This document shows positions 28,470-40,400 of a stretch of 64,000 nucleotides of DNA, in pieces. The stretch lies in the NCBI RefSeq assembly GCF_025602895.1, contig NW_026516251.1:275021-339020 (forward strand), in the 5' to 3' direction. The stretch comes from Polychytrium aggregatum. Taxonomy: Eukaryota; Chytridiomycota; Chytridiomycetes; Polychytriales. The notes below the pieces were generated by a model that was given only the letters and a program-made list of their open reading frames with translations, ran no database searches and had not been told where the DNA came from. Each line of letters opens with the position of its first letter. Position 1 is the stretch's first letter. Position numbers and translations under genes: made by a program.

Positions 28470-30005
28470 GCGCCGCACCCCGAGAGAGAGAGAGGGTCCT
28501 GTCGAGCAAGGGGAAGTAGCCAGGATCTTGGTCCCGGCAGCATGGCTGTCGTGGTTGCGCACATCGCCCTGGACAGCTTATCACAAGCAGCTCACCCTCT
28601 GCCTATTGCATTTCTCCTGCCTGCCGCGTGCGGGACACACCAGCGTCTCGCCTGACCTCGTCACGGACGACCACCACCTTGCCTCGTCGTCCTGAGCGGG
28701 AGACGGGTTTGTGGAGGTCAAGTGACGGACCAGGCATGGGCGATCGGAAACAGTTGCCAATGCCAATACAGTGACATCCACTACCTGCTATCCAATACCA
28801 TGCTATCCAATACCATGCTATCCAATACCATGCTATCCAATACCATGCCACCCCATGCCGTTTCCTGTCCTGCGACGCGCCGCGTTTGGCCCACCGACGA
28901 TGGTGCCATGGGCAAGCGTGCGTGCTTGTGGCCACGCTGGGAATCGGCGCGCCTGTGCTGGTCAGCAACTGTCTGTGTGGCGGCGACAACACGCGACGGC
29001 GATCCTGTCCCACAGAGGGTTGCACGGCGCGGCGCCACAAGGGCAGCACAGTTCCGCCACAGTGCTGTTGCATCCCAAAGCACGCCCCGTCGCGATTGGA
29101 CTTTGTCTTTGGACGGTCTTTGAACGGTCTTTGAGCGGCCTTTGAATGCTCTCGGAGTGGTCTTTGGGCTTGGTCGCGAGTCTTCCGAGTCGGTGTTGGT
29201 CGTCTTTCGTCGTCGCTGGTCTCGTTGGTCTTCTGCATCGCCGTCCCCTGAATTCCCGAGTGGCTTCCCATATCTCCCTGTCCCTCCTGTCCATCCTGTC
29301 CCTCCCGTCCCTCTGGTTCTCGCCGCCATCGGCCTTGCCTGTGAGTATTCCTCGCCCAACAGACCGCCAGTCCCCTTGCCCAACCCCGTTGCACCTCCGA
29401 TGCTCCTTCTGCAGACCCATGCCAGAGCCCTCGGGCGTTCCGCGCAGAGCATCGCTGTCGGTGGGCCAATCATCTGCAGTCTTCGCAGAAGCCTCTGTCG
29501 AATACATTGCGAATCAGCCGCCCTGACGACAGCGCTTCGTTGCCGCTGGGCCTTGGCCGGATCGTCCTCAGACCCTGTGCCGAACATTCACCCCACTCGC
29601 TCGCTTGCTCGAGTACTCTTTCGAAGCATCCATCGCGAGCACCGAGGGGGGACCTTCCATCTCTACTGCATCGGCTGCATCGGCTACATCGGCTTCATTC
29701 CACCGCCTCGATTGGCCTCCACGATCCTTCGATTCGACATCCACCCGTCCCTTCGTGGCTTCTGTTCCGGAAATAGCCCCCCCCCAGACGACCCTGCCCA
29801 GCACACCACATCTCCTCTGCGGGCATCTCGGCACCGCCAACGGCACGGCCGCATCGGTCGAGCTCCTGCTCCCGCCTCGCACTAACCCCACTCCACTCGC
29901 ACATCCCCTTCCGCCGCCCAGCCCCAAATCTAGGTTCCCCAATCCGCCCTCCGATACGGAGCGAAACCCTCGCCGCCGAAAGTCGCCCCTCCGTTTCCTT
30001 CATCC
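28470..30005. other. Spacer with 15-bp minisatellite
   Basis: No supported gene. A 15-bp minisatellite lies at 28786-28852. CGTC/CTTT-rich pyrimidine DNA (29100-29330) follows, then a long C-rich run into the DUF726 start at 30006. Long frames here overlap but do not share frame with that gene. Additional exons of the Cys-rich gene could lie at the left edge. Confidence 0.35.
28786..28852. repeat. 15-bp tandem repeat (CTATCCAATACCATG)n
   Basis: Four direct copies with at most one difference. Read directly from the sequence. Confidence 0.9.
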
Positions 30006-33000
30006 ATGGAACGACCATCGCTGCAGCTCTCGCCTTCGATTACTCCCCCGTCCCCGGCCCGGGCAATTCACTCGTATCTTCCCAGCCGCCCCAGCGTCTC
30101 GGCATTCTCACCTCCGCTGCCGCCGGCGCCTATCAGCACCCTTGGATCCTCGGCCAGCAAATCCCCGGCAAGCATGTCGCTTTCCTCCATCGACACCACA
30201 TCCTCCGGCCCCAGATCCGCCGGGCTTGCCGGCCATGCCAACGGCCCTCTATCTGCAGGTGTCGCCGGCACCGATTTCAAGTCCAAGTCCAACGCCCTGT
30301 TGGACCCCAAAACCGATGTCGCCGTCTCCTCCACACACCATGCTGCCAGCACGACTGCTTCGTCGTCATCGTCCTCGGCGGCCTCGGCCCCATCGTCGTC
30401 GGCCGGCGACTTCAACAACACCGCCTCGGGCAGCGGCCGTGTCGTCTACACCCAGTCCGAGAAGATTGGCCACCTGCAGCAGATCTTTAGCGAGTCTCAG
30501 AAAATCGCCTACGCCGGTCTCTGCTACCTCCTGATCCTGAGGTTTGCCGAGCGCAGTGTCAAGCCGTACCTGGCCAACTCCACCAATGCGTACTATCGTT
30601 GGTTCGAGAGCGTCATGGAGAAGCTCTACATCTATCTCGACATTCCGCCGGCAGGTAGGCTCTCGTGCAGGCTCCTGAGAGAGCTCGAGTAGAGCGCGAG
30701 CACGGCCGAATTGTCCAGCAGCTGTCGAAACAAACGCAGCAGCAGCATCACGGACCATGCGCAAGCCTGCCGTGATGAGCAAGCCAGTTTCAGTGTTCGC
30801 ACCCAGGCCTGTGTCGGGGGCATCGGCTCTGCTTGCAGGGGGGTCGCAGTTCCGCTGGGCTCGTTCGGTGTGGTGCGAATCGGCTGGCTCCGTTCATGTC
30901 GATTGCGATTGCGCTTTGCTGTAGGTGAGGCTGGTGGGGCCTTTTTCTGATGCGCTGTGCTCTTCTCTCCCATGTCTCGGCTCTATCGTGCTGCTCGTCG
31001 CTGTCGCTCAAACTTCTCAGACCGGAAAATGATCCGCCGTCTGGCCGAGCACGGCGTCATCCCATCCGACCTTTCCAGCACCCTCATCAGCGATGCCAAG
31101 AAGGCAGCGGAGCGCCAAAAGGAGCTCGAGGAGGCCAAACAAAAGTCCGAGCAGGAGCTCCTCGACCAGCATCTTCCACCCGCCTTGGACGAAGCCGGCC
31201 GCAGCTCTTTGGACCTGGACGACGACGACCTGCCCTCGGACATCCGCTACACCATCCTGTCGCACTGCTTCATCCTGTCGATCAACGATAACACATATGA
31301 CTCGCGGTGTCGCACGCTTCTCCGCGCGCTGTCGCAGGAGCTGCAAGTGCCCTGGCTTGATGTCATCAAACTCGAAACAACGATCGCGGACCAGCTCCGG
31401 ATCTACGACTTGGTCTCCGAGATCCGCGAGGATGGCTCCGTCGTCGGCCAGCGCAACAAGCTGGAGAACTCGAAAGCCTGGCTGTTCATGGGGCTGGCTA
31501 CGCTAGGTACGGTATCGCTTGGGCGTACGGGCGCTGCTGGAGTGCCTTGGCGACATGCATCGGGTGCTATACTTGCGCTCCTTTCTTTTCGACCTCCACG
31601 GCTTGTCCCTGCCCAATTACTCCAAGGAAGCGAGCTGTTCCTCTACCACTAGCGCTGACATCCATTTCTTTGCAGCTGGCGGTGCTGTTGTCGGCCTAAC
31701 TGCGGGCCTGGCCGCCCCAATGATTGCAACAGGCGTCGGAGCGGCTCTGGCTCACCTTGGTGTTGCAGGGGCGGCTGCTACCATCACCACGTCAACCGTA
31801 GCGTCCACTGCCATCATCGCCACGGGTGGTGCCGTGACCGGAGGAGGTAAGGGCCCACTGCGTGACCGACGTTGCAAGGAAGGGTGTTCACATGTGGCAA
31901 CCACTCTCTGGCTTCCGTCCATCGGCTGTCCATCCTCGGTTCCTTGGATTCTGCTGGTGGCTCATCGCAAGGCGATCCTCGTCTGTGTCGATGTAGCCCC
32001 ATGCAATCGCTTGCGTCCACGGCGGCTCCTCACACTCTGCTGGTCTCTGCCCCGGCTCAGGCATGTCTGGATTCAAGATGCTCAAGCGCATGCGCGGCAT
32101 CAAGGACTTTGAGTTCGTCGCGATTGATGACGCCATATTTGCGATCGAAGAGAATCGAGAGAAGCGCGATGCCGAGCGACGACGGCGCGACCGAAAGGCT
32201 GCCCGGCTTGCTTACCTCAAGAAGCAAGAGGAGCAGCTGGCGCTGCAGCAGAAGCTCAAGTCCCAGAGCGAGCAGGAGTCCTCCGAGCCCAGCAGCCTCA
32301 GCCACTCAAAGTCGGTCGAGAAGCGGCTGCAGCTGAACGAGGGCCTCGCCAACTACAGCTCGGTCGGCTCGTCATCACTCGATAGCCTCACGACAGACGT
32401 AACCCAGGACTCGGCTGCCGTGATCACTTGGTCGCAATTCAAGGACTCGGCCAATGCCAACCCCAGCGCAAATGCCAGCATCGGTGCCAACTCACATCGC
32501 ATCGCCTCAGCATCTTCGTACCCCGCTGTCAACGGAAGCCCCTCTGCCCCGTTCGACGTGTCGGCGCTCTCCGAGCCCCTCAGTGAATCCCGCGCCATCG
32601 AAGACGCCATCGCACCAGTGGACGATCTGCCGATCCTCGCCGACGACCTGTCCGTCCTTGCCCTTGGTGCCACACCCGCAACTCTGGACACTTTTATCCA
32701 GCGGCGTTACGACTCGGACGAGCAGATTGACCGCGAGCTGAATGCAGACAGGGAACCACGCACCATCGACCTCTTTGTTGCCCCTGACTCGCAGAGCGAC
32801 ATTGCCTTCCCACCCAAGGCCAACTCGGAACTCGAATCGGCAGCTCAACCCATGGACGTATCTGTCAGCGCGCAGCTGTCCGAACAGCGGCCTGTCACCG
32901 GAGCCAATCCATCGTCACTCAGCACATCTTCGAGTCTCGGCAAGAGCGTGGGATTCGAAGTGTCTGCCGACGTCTCTCCACCATCGCTTCGGGTGGTAAC

Positions 33001-34926
33001 GCAGGAGCCATCACGAGCGCCCTCGGAGATGGCCTATACTGAGTCCGAAACACTCCCGTCGGCCCACCCAGACGGCACCGCCAAGAAGAAGCCCCAGCGG
33101 GCCGAGACCGTGATCCCGCAAGATACCCACAAGCTCCTGCCTCCATCGATCCGACGCCAGATGCGGCAGCCGGCGGACGGCGGCAAAACTGCCCCGCAGA
33201 TCAAGCAAACGAATGTGTTGATCACAATTGCTGGCTGGGTCACCTACGGCGTCGACGACCACACGCTGCCGTTCTCGACACTCGAGCCCAACATCTACGG
33301 CGACCAGTACACACTCGTGTGGGAGACCAAGACCCTTGAAGAGCTCGGCTCGGCGCTGAAGCTCTTGGGCATGGAAGTGGCTTCGTTTTTGTTCCAGAAA
33401 GGCTTGGAGGTGACGGTGCTGCCTATTCTGATGATGGGCCTGACCGGACCGCTGTGGATGCTCAAGCTGACGTATCTGCTCGATAACCCGTGGGGCAACG
33501 CCCTGGGCAAAGCCAAATGGGCTGGCAGGGTATGTTTTGAGTGCAACGGCGGAGGCTCTGGACTCTGTGGGGACATGAGCGGAAGCAGGATGCACCCGCG
33601 ATCCCGAGGAGAGACGTATCGACCGTCGAGGGTGCAGACTGTCAGGTGAAAACGTGTGCTTGCTTGCTTGCCTGACTGCTCGCCTCTGCTCACCGTGCGA
33701 CTCGGTTTCAATTCCTCACGCTGCAGGTCTTGGCCGACACGCTACTGCAAGGTGCCCAGGAGAATCGGCCCGTCACTCTCGTTGGGTTCTCGCTTGGCGC
33801 CCGCGTGATTTACTACTGCCTGCTGGAGCTCGCCGAGAAAGGCGCCTTTGGAATCGTGGAAGAGGCGTACATGTTCGGCTGCCCTGTGATGGCCACCAAG
33901 CTCGAGTGGGAGCAGATCGCCTCGGTAGTGTCCGGCCGTATCGTCAACGGATACCTCTCCAACGATTGGGTCCTCGGTGTGCTCTATCGGGCATCCTCGG
34001 CCTACTGGACCGACGTTGCGGGACTGCGCCCCGTCCAAGGCGTGGCCGGCATCGAGAACTACCAGCTCAACGACATCATCAGCGGGCACCTCGAATATAG
34101 GGTCGGCATGCCCAAGATCCTCGCCCGGGTCGGCTTCCAGGTGACCAGTGATCACTTTGTCGACATTGAGGCTGAAGAAGAAGCCCAGAAGAATATGTTT
34201 GCAGAAGATCGGAAGCGCCAGGCCGAGGCCAAGCGGCTCGAGCGCGAAGCACTGCTCCAGAAGAAGCTGGAGGAGTACGAGCGCAAGAAGCGCGAGAAGG
34301 AGCTCGAGCGCCAGGAACGCAAAAAGCTGGAGATTGCGACGCAGGCCGCCATCGAGGCCCAGCGGATCATGAGCGGCAAGAACAAGCCCGAAAAGTCGTC
34401 ATGGTTCTGGGGCGGCCGAAAGAGCGCCACGGCTGCGGGCCCGCCATCGGCATCATCGCCATCGTCGCAAGCAGCGTCGCCTGGCTCGTCGCAGTCGTCG
34501 ATAGCGGCAACGCCGTCGATGGTTGACAACTCAAGCGAGGACCAAATCGACGAGGAGTTCTGGCGGCCGCGCGAGATCACATCGACGGCCGAGCCCATCG
34601 TCATCGACAACCAGCGCATGTCGGAGCTCGAGGCCATTTTCGGCTCGCTATCGGCGGGCAAGAAGCGCAGAGCCGCGGACGGCAATGAGGACGACGACGA
34701 CGACGACGCCGACGACGCCGAAGATGACGACAATGCAATCGTGCTTTCGGATGCCGTGATCGAAGCTGCGTTCGAGGCAACCGACCGGGGCCTGGGCCAG
34801 CTCGGCGCCGGCGACCGCGACCGCGACCGTTCTGATCGCGGCTGCAATGACGAGCACGACGATGACCATGACCACGACCATGACGATGACCGTGACCACG
34901 AAAACGAAAGCAGCCACGGCCAGTAA
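30006..34926 (+). CDS. DUF726 / TMCO4-like alpha-beta hydrolase (Mil1 family)
   Basis: Exons 30006-30654, 31021-31506, 31676-31846, 32061-33529 and 33727-34926 all join in frame. A Ser-rich N-terminus is followed by a helical region (YAGLCYLLILRFAERSVKPY) and a Gly/Ala-rich hydrophobic stretch (GGAVVGLTAGLAAPMIATGV then alternating Ala/Gly). A long disordered insert of about 380 residues comes before the hydrolase core. The core has NVLITIAGWVTYGVDDH, then PVTLVGFSLGARVIYYCLLE with the GFSLG nucleophile elbow, VSGRIVNGYLSNDWVLGVLY and IISGHLEYRVGMPKIL. This is the DUF726 signature shared by human TMCO4 and yeast Mil1. A charged coiled coil follows (about 34170-34370) and a tail alternating Asp and His/Arg. 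Probably membrane-associated; the enzyme activity of the family is not well defined. Confidence 0.9.
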
Positions 34927-35870
34927 CGACCGGGTCGTAACACTGCCTCTGAAACCTCGATGGGTTCACTTCTCACCACGGATGACATTGGGCCATCGTG
35001 CCCCGCACACCGTCTGCATGCTATGTCTCACTCGTCCGACGCGGCCGATCTGCCACCACCTGATTGCTAACACTTTGCCCTCCTCTGAGGGACGAGCGAC
35101 TGCTTTCTGTCCTGAATACAGTCCCGTTGCACCGACACTTCCGACATGTCGCACGCCATGTGCGCACTTGTTCCATGGCATGTCCCCGACAGGGGCACAT
35201 GGCCCAGCCTCCCAGGGACCAAAGTCCGCGCGGAAACGAGAGGGAGGGGGACTCAAATTTGCGATTGCTGAGCCCATGGGCAGCCAGCCGATCGCGTGTG
35301 CTCATGCGAGCCTGTGCGGAGGTCCGTTTGTGCGCCCGCAAGAGGAAAGGTGCCTTGACAGCGGCCACGGCAGGGCGCGGCACAGGGTGGATGGACTTGC
35401 GTCTTTCGGCAGGGACTGGGTCGAAGTCGAAGCCAGAGCCGCAGTGGAAGTCAGAGCCAAAGTCAAAGCTGAAGGTCCTGCGCGCAGCCGGTCAGGTCTG
35501 CAGCGGACCATTCCCGACCATCGCCGACCACCATCGCACGGGAACAGCCCGAGACCGTTCCCCCAATGTCCTCCAAGAACGACCGATTCCCCCTATTTCC
35601 AGCCGCCTCCCGCACACAGATTCGCGAGGCCTTGTGCTGTTGGTTCCTTCCTGCCCTTGTCGCTCCAAGGACACGCGCGGCCGTGCGTACTTGGTCCTTT
35701 GTGCTGCTGTCCCCCTTCAGCCAAGCACATCGATGTGTCGCCCTCGATCGCTCCTATAAAGCCTGGCCTGGGCGCTCGTTTCGGATCGGCCCGTTGTTCG
35801 CCGTCAGCGTCTCCTGCACGAGAGCCTCATCGCTGCTCATCGACTCTCTCGCTTACTCGTTCATCTCGCC
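34927..35870. other. Spacer, promoter of RlpA-like gene
   Basis: No supported gene. A TATAAAG motif at 35755-35761 sits 110 bp before the RlpA-like start and is a reasonable TATA box; pyrimidine-rich leader DNA follows. Confidence 0.45.
35755..35761 (+). promoter_or_regulatory. TATA box of RlpA-like gene
   Basis: TATAAAG at a sensible distance upstream of the ATG at 35871, in otherwise GC-rich DNA. Confidence 0.5.
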
Positions 35871-37153
35871 ATGCTCTCCTCGACTGTCGCTTCGGCTGCC
35901 GCGTTTGTGCTGGCGCTGGCTCCTGCCTTGGCCACCGCCCAGTCCGGCAACTGGACTCCCGGCCAGGGCACGCACTATGGTAGGCATTGTTCGAGACATG
36001 TCGGAGGACGGCCAGCCTCGCCTCGAGATGAGTCCAGATACCGCTGCTGTCTCCCGGGACACTCTTGGCAGCTGGATGTTCAGCCATTGGCACTAGGCGC
36101 CTCTCTGTTGCACTGGGCGCTTGTTTGCTGCATTGGGATGCTGGTCTGTTGCGCTGGATGTCCATCAATCCCCCTGGATGCTCACTGCTCGCATTCGACA
36201 CTTGCCGCCGGGATTCAGGCCCCTTCCCTGCCTACCCCGCAGCTTCTGAGCTCGGATACTACCCCAACGATGTCGGCGTCGGCTGCTCGAACGGCCAGCC
36301 CGGCGGTGATCCCAACTGGAATCTGGTTCTTGCTGGTGGTGTCTACCCTCCTCCTGCTGGCACCCAGACCGTCTGGCCCAAGCGCGCCACTGTTGCTGTC
36401 TCGGCCAAGTACTGGGCTGCCCAGTATGCCCTTGCCGGCATCGCCTACAAGGCTCCCATTTGCTACCAGGTATGCTGCATATGGCCACAGACAGATGCAT
36501 GGGCGTTAATGTGATTCGCGTGGATCGCCAGTGCTATTTCGCTCCGACTCGGCTCCGACTCGGCTCCTGCGCATGCTGTGGTGTTGACCGTTTGCCCTCA
36601 TGGCTCTGCTCTTGATTGCTTTGAACTTTGTGCTTGCGCCTGCCCATGCCTGATCTCGGGCATCAAGACCATCTGGATCCGCAACGCCAACAACCACACC
36701 CAGATGGTCGAGGCCACCATCGTCGACTTTTGCCCATACAGCGGCTGCACCTGGGCCGAAGAAGATCTCGGCTACAACGTCGATATCTACGGCAGCGCCA
36801 CCTGGGATTTGCTCGGCGGCCCGTTCCCCACCGTCGGTCCCAAGGTTGACATTGAGATCCTGTGGCCCGACTACCTGAGACCCAACGCTTCCAACACCGT
36901 GCCCCCTCCCAAGCCCTCGTCGACCAGCGCCGCCACCACTAAGGCTCCTTCTTCGACCACCAAGAGCACCAAGACCACTACCACTACCACCACCACCACT
37001 ACCACTACCACTACCACCAAGCCCGTCAAGACCACTAAAACCACTAAGACCAAGACCACCAAGTCCAAGAAGACCACCAAGCCCCCCAAGTCCAAGAAGA
37101 CCACCAAGCCTCCCAAGTCTAAGAAGACCACCAAGCCTCCCAAGACCAAGTAA
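35871..37153 (+). CDS. Secreted RlpA-like double-psi beta-barrel protein with Thr/Lys tail
   Basis: Exons 35871-35979, 36219-36469 and 36668-37153 join in frame. Signal peptide MLSSTVASAAAFVLALAPAL, cleaved near ATAQS. The mature part reads GPFPAYPAASELGYYPNDVG, SNGQPGGDPNWNL, AGIAYKAPICYQ and VEATIVDFCPYSGC, then DIYGSATWDLLGG. This is the barwin/expansin-like double-psi barrel order with paired cysteines and the late Asp. The C-terminal about 80 residues are Thr/Lys/Pro-rich, including a run of about 14 Thr and three copies of SKKTTKPPK. Such tails are usually O-glycosylated wall spacers. The role is probably cell wall or extracellular polysaccharide binding. It converges on the left receptor gene 266 bp away. 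Confidence 0.85.
36975..37150 (+). repeat. Coding ACC/ACT and 27-bp repeats (Thr/Lys tail)
   Basis: An ACYACYACY tract (36975-37017) encodes a Thr run. It is followed by three tandem copies of a 27-bp unit encoding SKKTTKPPK. Confidence 0.85.
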
Positions 37154-37419
37154 ACGGACGCCCTTTTGCCGATGCAGTCCGCTTCAATCCCTCGGCTCAA
37201 CCACGGCGCATCTGGCCATGCGCTCGCCATAAATCTCACTTTTGTCTATGCAATTGGCTGAGAATCTCAAATACAGCTTTCCCGTACCAAAATGGGCCCT
37301 TTTCTTGAATCTCCAGACCTAATACACTTTTAATTCCCTCCTATCTCCGAGCCCGTAATAGCATCCACATTGTCGGCGAGACGTGATCGATGAGTGTTTC
37401 TGTGTTGCCGAAGGGGTCA

Positions 37420-40400
37420 TCAAAGCGCCACTGTGCTGCTGCTGCTGCCACTGCTATTGAGCAGCTCCACAAACGCCTTTGAGATCTTGCTGCTTTCTGT
37501 GTGGAAATAATAGGGCGTGCCGTTGAGGGTGGCCCAGAACTTGTCCTTCTCGGAGGTATCGAGTTTGACGTTCTTGATCTGGCTCAGATAGAAGTGGGTG
37601 CCGGCCTTTGGGAGAATGCGGGCGTGTGAACCCAAAATCGACATATCACTAAGAAGAGCATAAAACCAAGAATGAACCACAAAAGCCATCCTCGACACAC
37701 GTACCGATTCATCCTCATCCGTCATCCTGAAGAATGGATCGGTGTGCTTGCAAAGCTGCACAGATACGTGGCTCCATTGTCCAAATATGCTTGCACGACG
37801 CCATTGCATTTCAGAGTTGATGAAGTTCTACAGACACAAGATGGCCACGGATTAAAACGGGGTCACGTCGGGATCGGTTGCATACTCTTCATTTTTGACT
37901 GGACATCCGGTGCGGAGCAAGACCAGCATCACGAACGGACATTTTCATCCTCTGCGTCGCTCGTGGTTGGTTTTCGAGCCAGGGTCTTCTTGTGCAGAGG
38001 GGTGGAGAGCATCATCGAGGAAGTGGACATGTCCTCGTCCGTTTGCGGGAAATAGACAAAGCGGAATATGTCGAGGGTGACGAGGAGGTTCTGGGTGGCA
38101 AAGAGGCCAATCCACTGGATGATCAGCCGGAGGAGCGATCTCATCCGCACAGGCATGTTGGTGTTGGTGACCTGCCATAGCTCGAGACCCATGCACAGCC
38201 CCATGTTGAGCAGCGCCATCACCACATATGTGGCCTCCCTGTCCTCCCTGTTGTAGATTCAGCAAGTAGAAGCGTGGTCACAGTCAGAATCGCAGCCAGA
38301 ATTGCAGCCAGAATCGCAGCCAGAATTGCAGCCAGAGCCACAGAAAAGCCGAGACGCGGCCACGACCAGAGTCACAGGCAAGCAGAGCACAGACAGGGCC
38401 AGAGGCCGCATCGGTACCGCCAGCAACAAGGATTGATGCCGCCAGCAGCAAGGATTGATATCGTCAGCATGGATCGTGGCGGAGGACTTACTCGGGAGGA
38501 ACCTGTTTGCGGCAGAATCCGACAACCAGGCTACCCAAAACCAAGAGCCCGATGTAAATGTACAGCACAATAGTGATGCCCGTGGGATTGCCGAGAGTGT
38601 TGACACACTGGTAGCTGTAGGTGGTGTCGGTGTAGGTGGTTGTCATGGCTGAAGACTGGGTGGCGGCCCAGACGATGAGGAGGATCTACCAAACAACAAA
38701 TGCGATGGCAATTTGAAACGGAGCGATATGGCGCGAAGTGATGTGGGTTGGAAAATTGACATGGGTTGGTGTGGGGGATGTGGGTCAAAGACGGAAAGAC
38801 AGCGTATGCACACCGAGTCCAAAGAAGTGAGGTTAGCCGCAATCGGCAGAAGGAATACAATCGGGAGGGAGTGTAGCGGATGTGCCAGGTTGTGCACAGG
38901 CGGAGATGATGTGGTAGAGACACCAGAGCGCCAGGGTGACAGTCCCGAATAGTATGGATGAATGAGGCGAATGGTATGGATGAATGAGGCGAATGGTATG
39001 GATGAATGAGGCGAATGGTATGGATGAATGAGGCGAATGGTATGGATGAATGAGGCGAATGGTATGGATGAATGAGGCGAGTATTATAGGTAGTCGAGCA
39101 GTCGAGCAGTCGAGAAACCAAGCCAAGTAGTTCGAGCAGAGTAAAGCAAAGCAAAGGGAGGTGTGTGAGTACAATGCACCGAATTGCGCTGCAATCTCGG
39201 GTCCTCCGCTGCAATCTCGGGCTGCACCATCACAACACCCCAACCATAGTGCGATCACCAAAGTACACTGCCTATACTCGCACCTAACCTCACTCGCCAC
39301 CCATGCCACGATCACTGCCTGGTTGAATACCCTCAACAATTCCAGCGCTCTGCTGATCCCGCCAATACCACTGGCCCGGTGCACTCCGTCGCATTGCATC
39401 GCTTCGTACAATTTGGATCGTCCATGTGACGGCAAACGAGATCAGGAAGTGCGCGTTCTTGTACTGTCGCTCCATCAACTTCTTGTTTCCTGTGTTCGGC
39501 CACGACTTGGATCAGAATCTATCGCTGCTTTGCATCATGTCCGCCGTATCATTGTCTGTACCGTATCCGCTGCACCATAACGGCTGCACCATAACATCTG
39601 CACTATAGCGTCTGTGCCGTGTCCGCTGCACCAGATTCGTTGCGCCACACCCTCGCTCTATTCAACGGTGTGGGGGCCACTCAGCATCATGGAAAGCACT
39701 GCCAGAGTATATCCGAGGATACAGGTGAAGCTGTGGCGCAGATCAGCGGACACTTACGTCCCATCCGGAACACTCGGCCGATCTTGACCATGACCATGCT
39801 CTGATCGTGGACGAGCGATGGGAGAGCAGTTGAGGTCGAGAAGACACGATTTGGCATGCGGTTTGGCATGCGGTTTGATGAGTGGTTTGGTGTGTGATTC
39901 CAGTGTTCGAGTGTCTCGTCAGCGAGGCTGTGATGAGGCCACTCCCAATTCCGCCGCTTGTCGACCGGCCGACCTATCGACCAACTCACTTGCACATCTG
40001 TACATCTTCACATCTGCACATCTGCACATCTGCACATCTGCACATCCGCTTACCAAGACAGCCGTGATTCCAAGGCCAAGAAGCCAGGCGTCGAGCTCGC
40101 ACACCACAGAGGATCCCGACAGGTCAAACAGACCCTCGATGGCAACGAGCAGTGTTCCAAACTGTAGGTTGACCCCAATAGCCACAGAGCGTATTGAATG
40201 AGCATATTCTTGGTCAATGTGAGCTGATTTGACGCTTTGTATCGCAGGCTCGTTGACCACGACCACTGACCACCAACCACTCTCATCGGGTATGCATTCG
40301 CTCCGCCTGTATCTCATGCACCAATATACTCGGCGAACTCAATTGCATTTGCACACAGCCACTCTCTTGGCGTGCTGCCGTGCTGCCGTGTTGTCGTGCT

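Noticed and set aside
38949-39082. CRISPR-like array of 22-bp units
   Set aside because: Units are directly adjacent without unique spacers and lie in an intron of a eukaryotic gene; it is a minisatellite.
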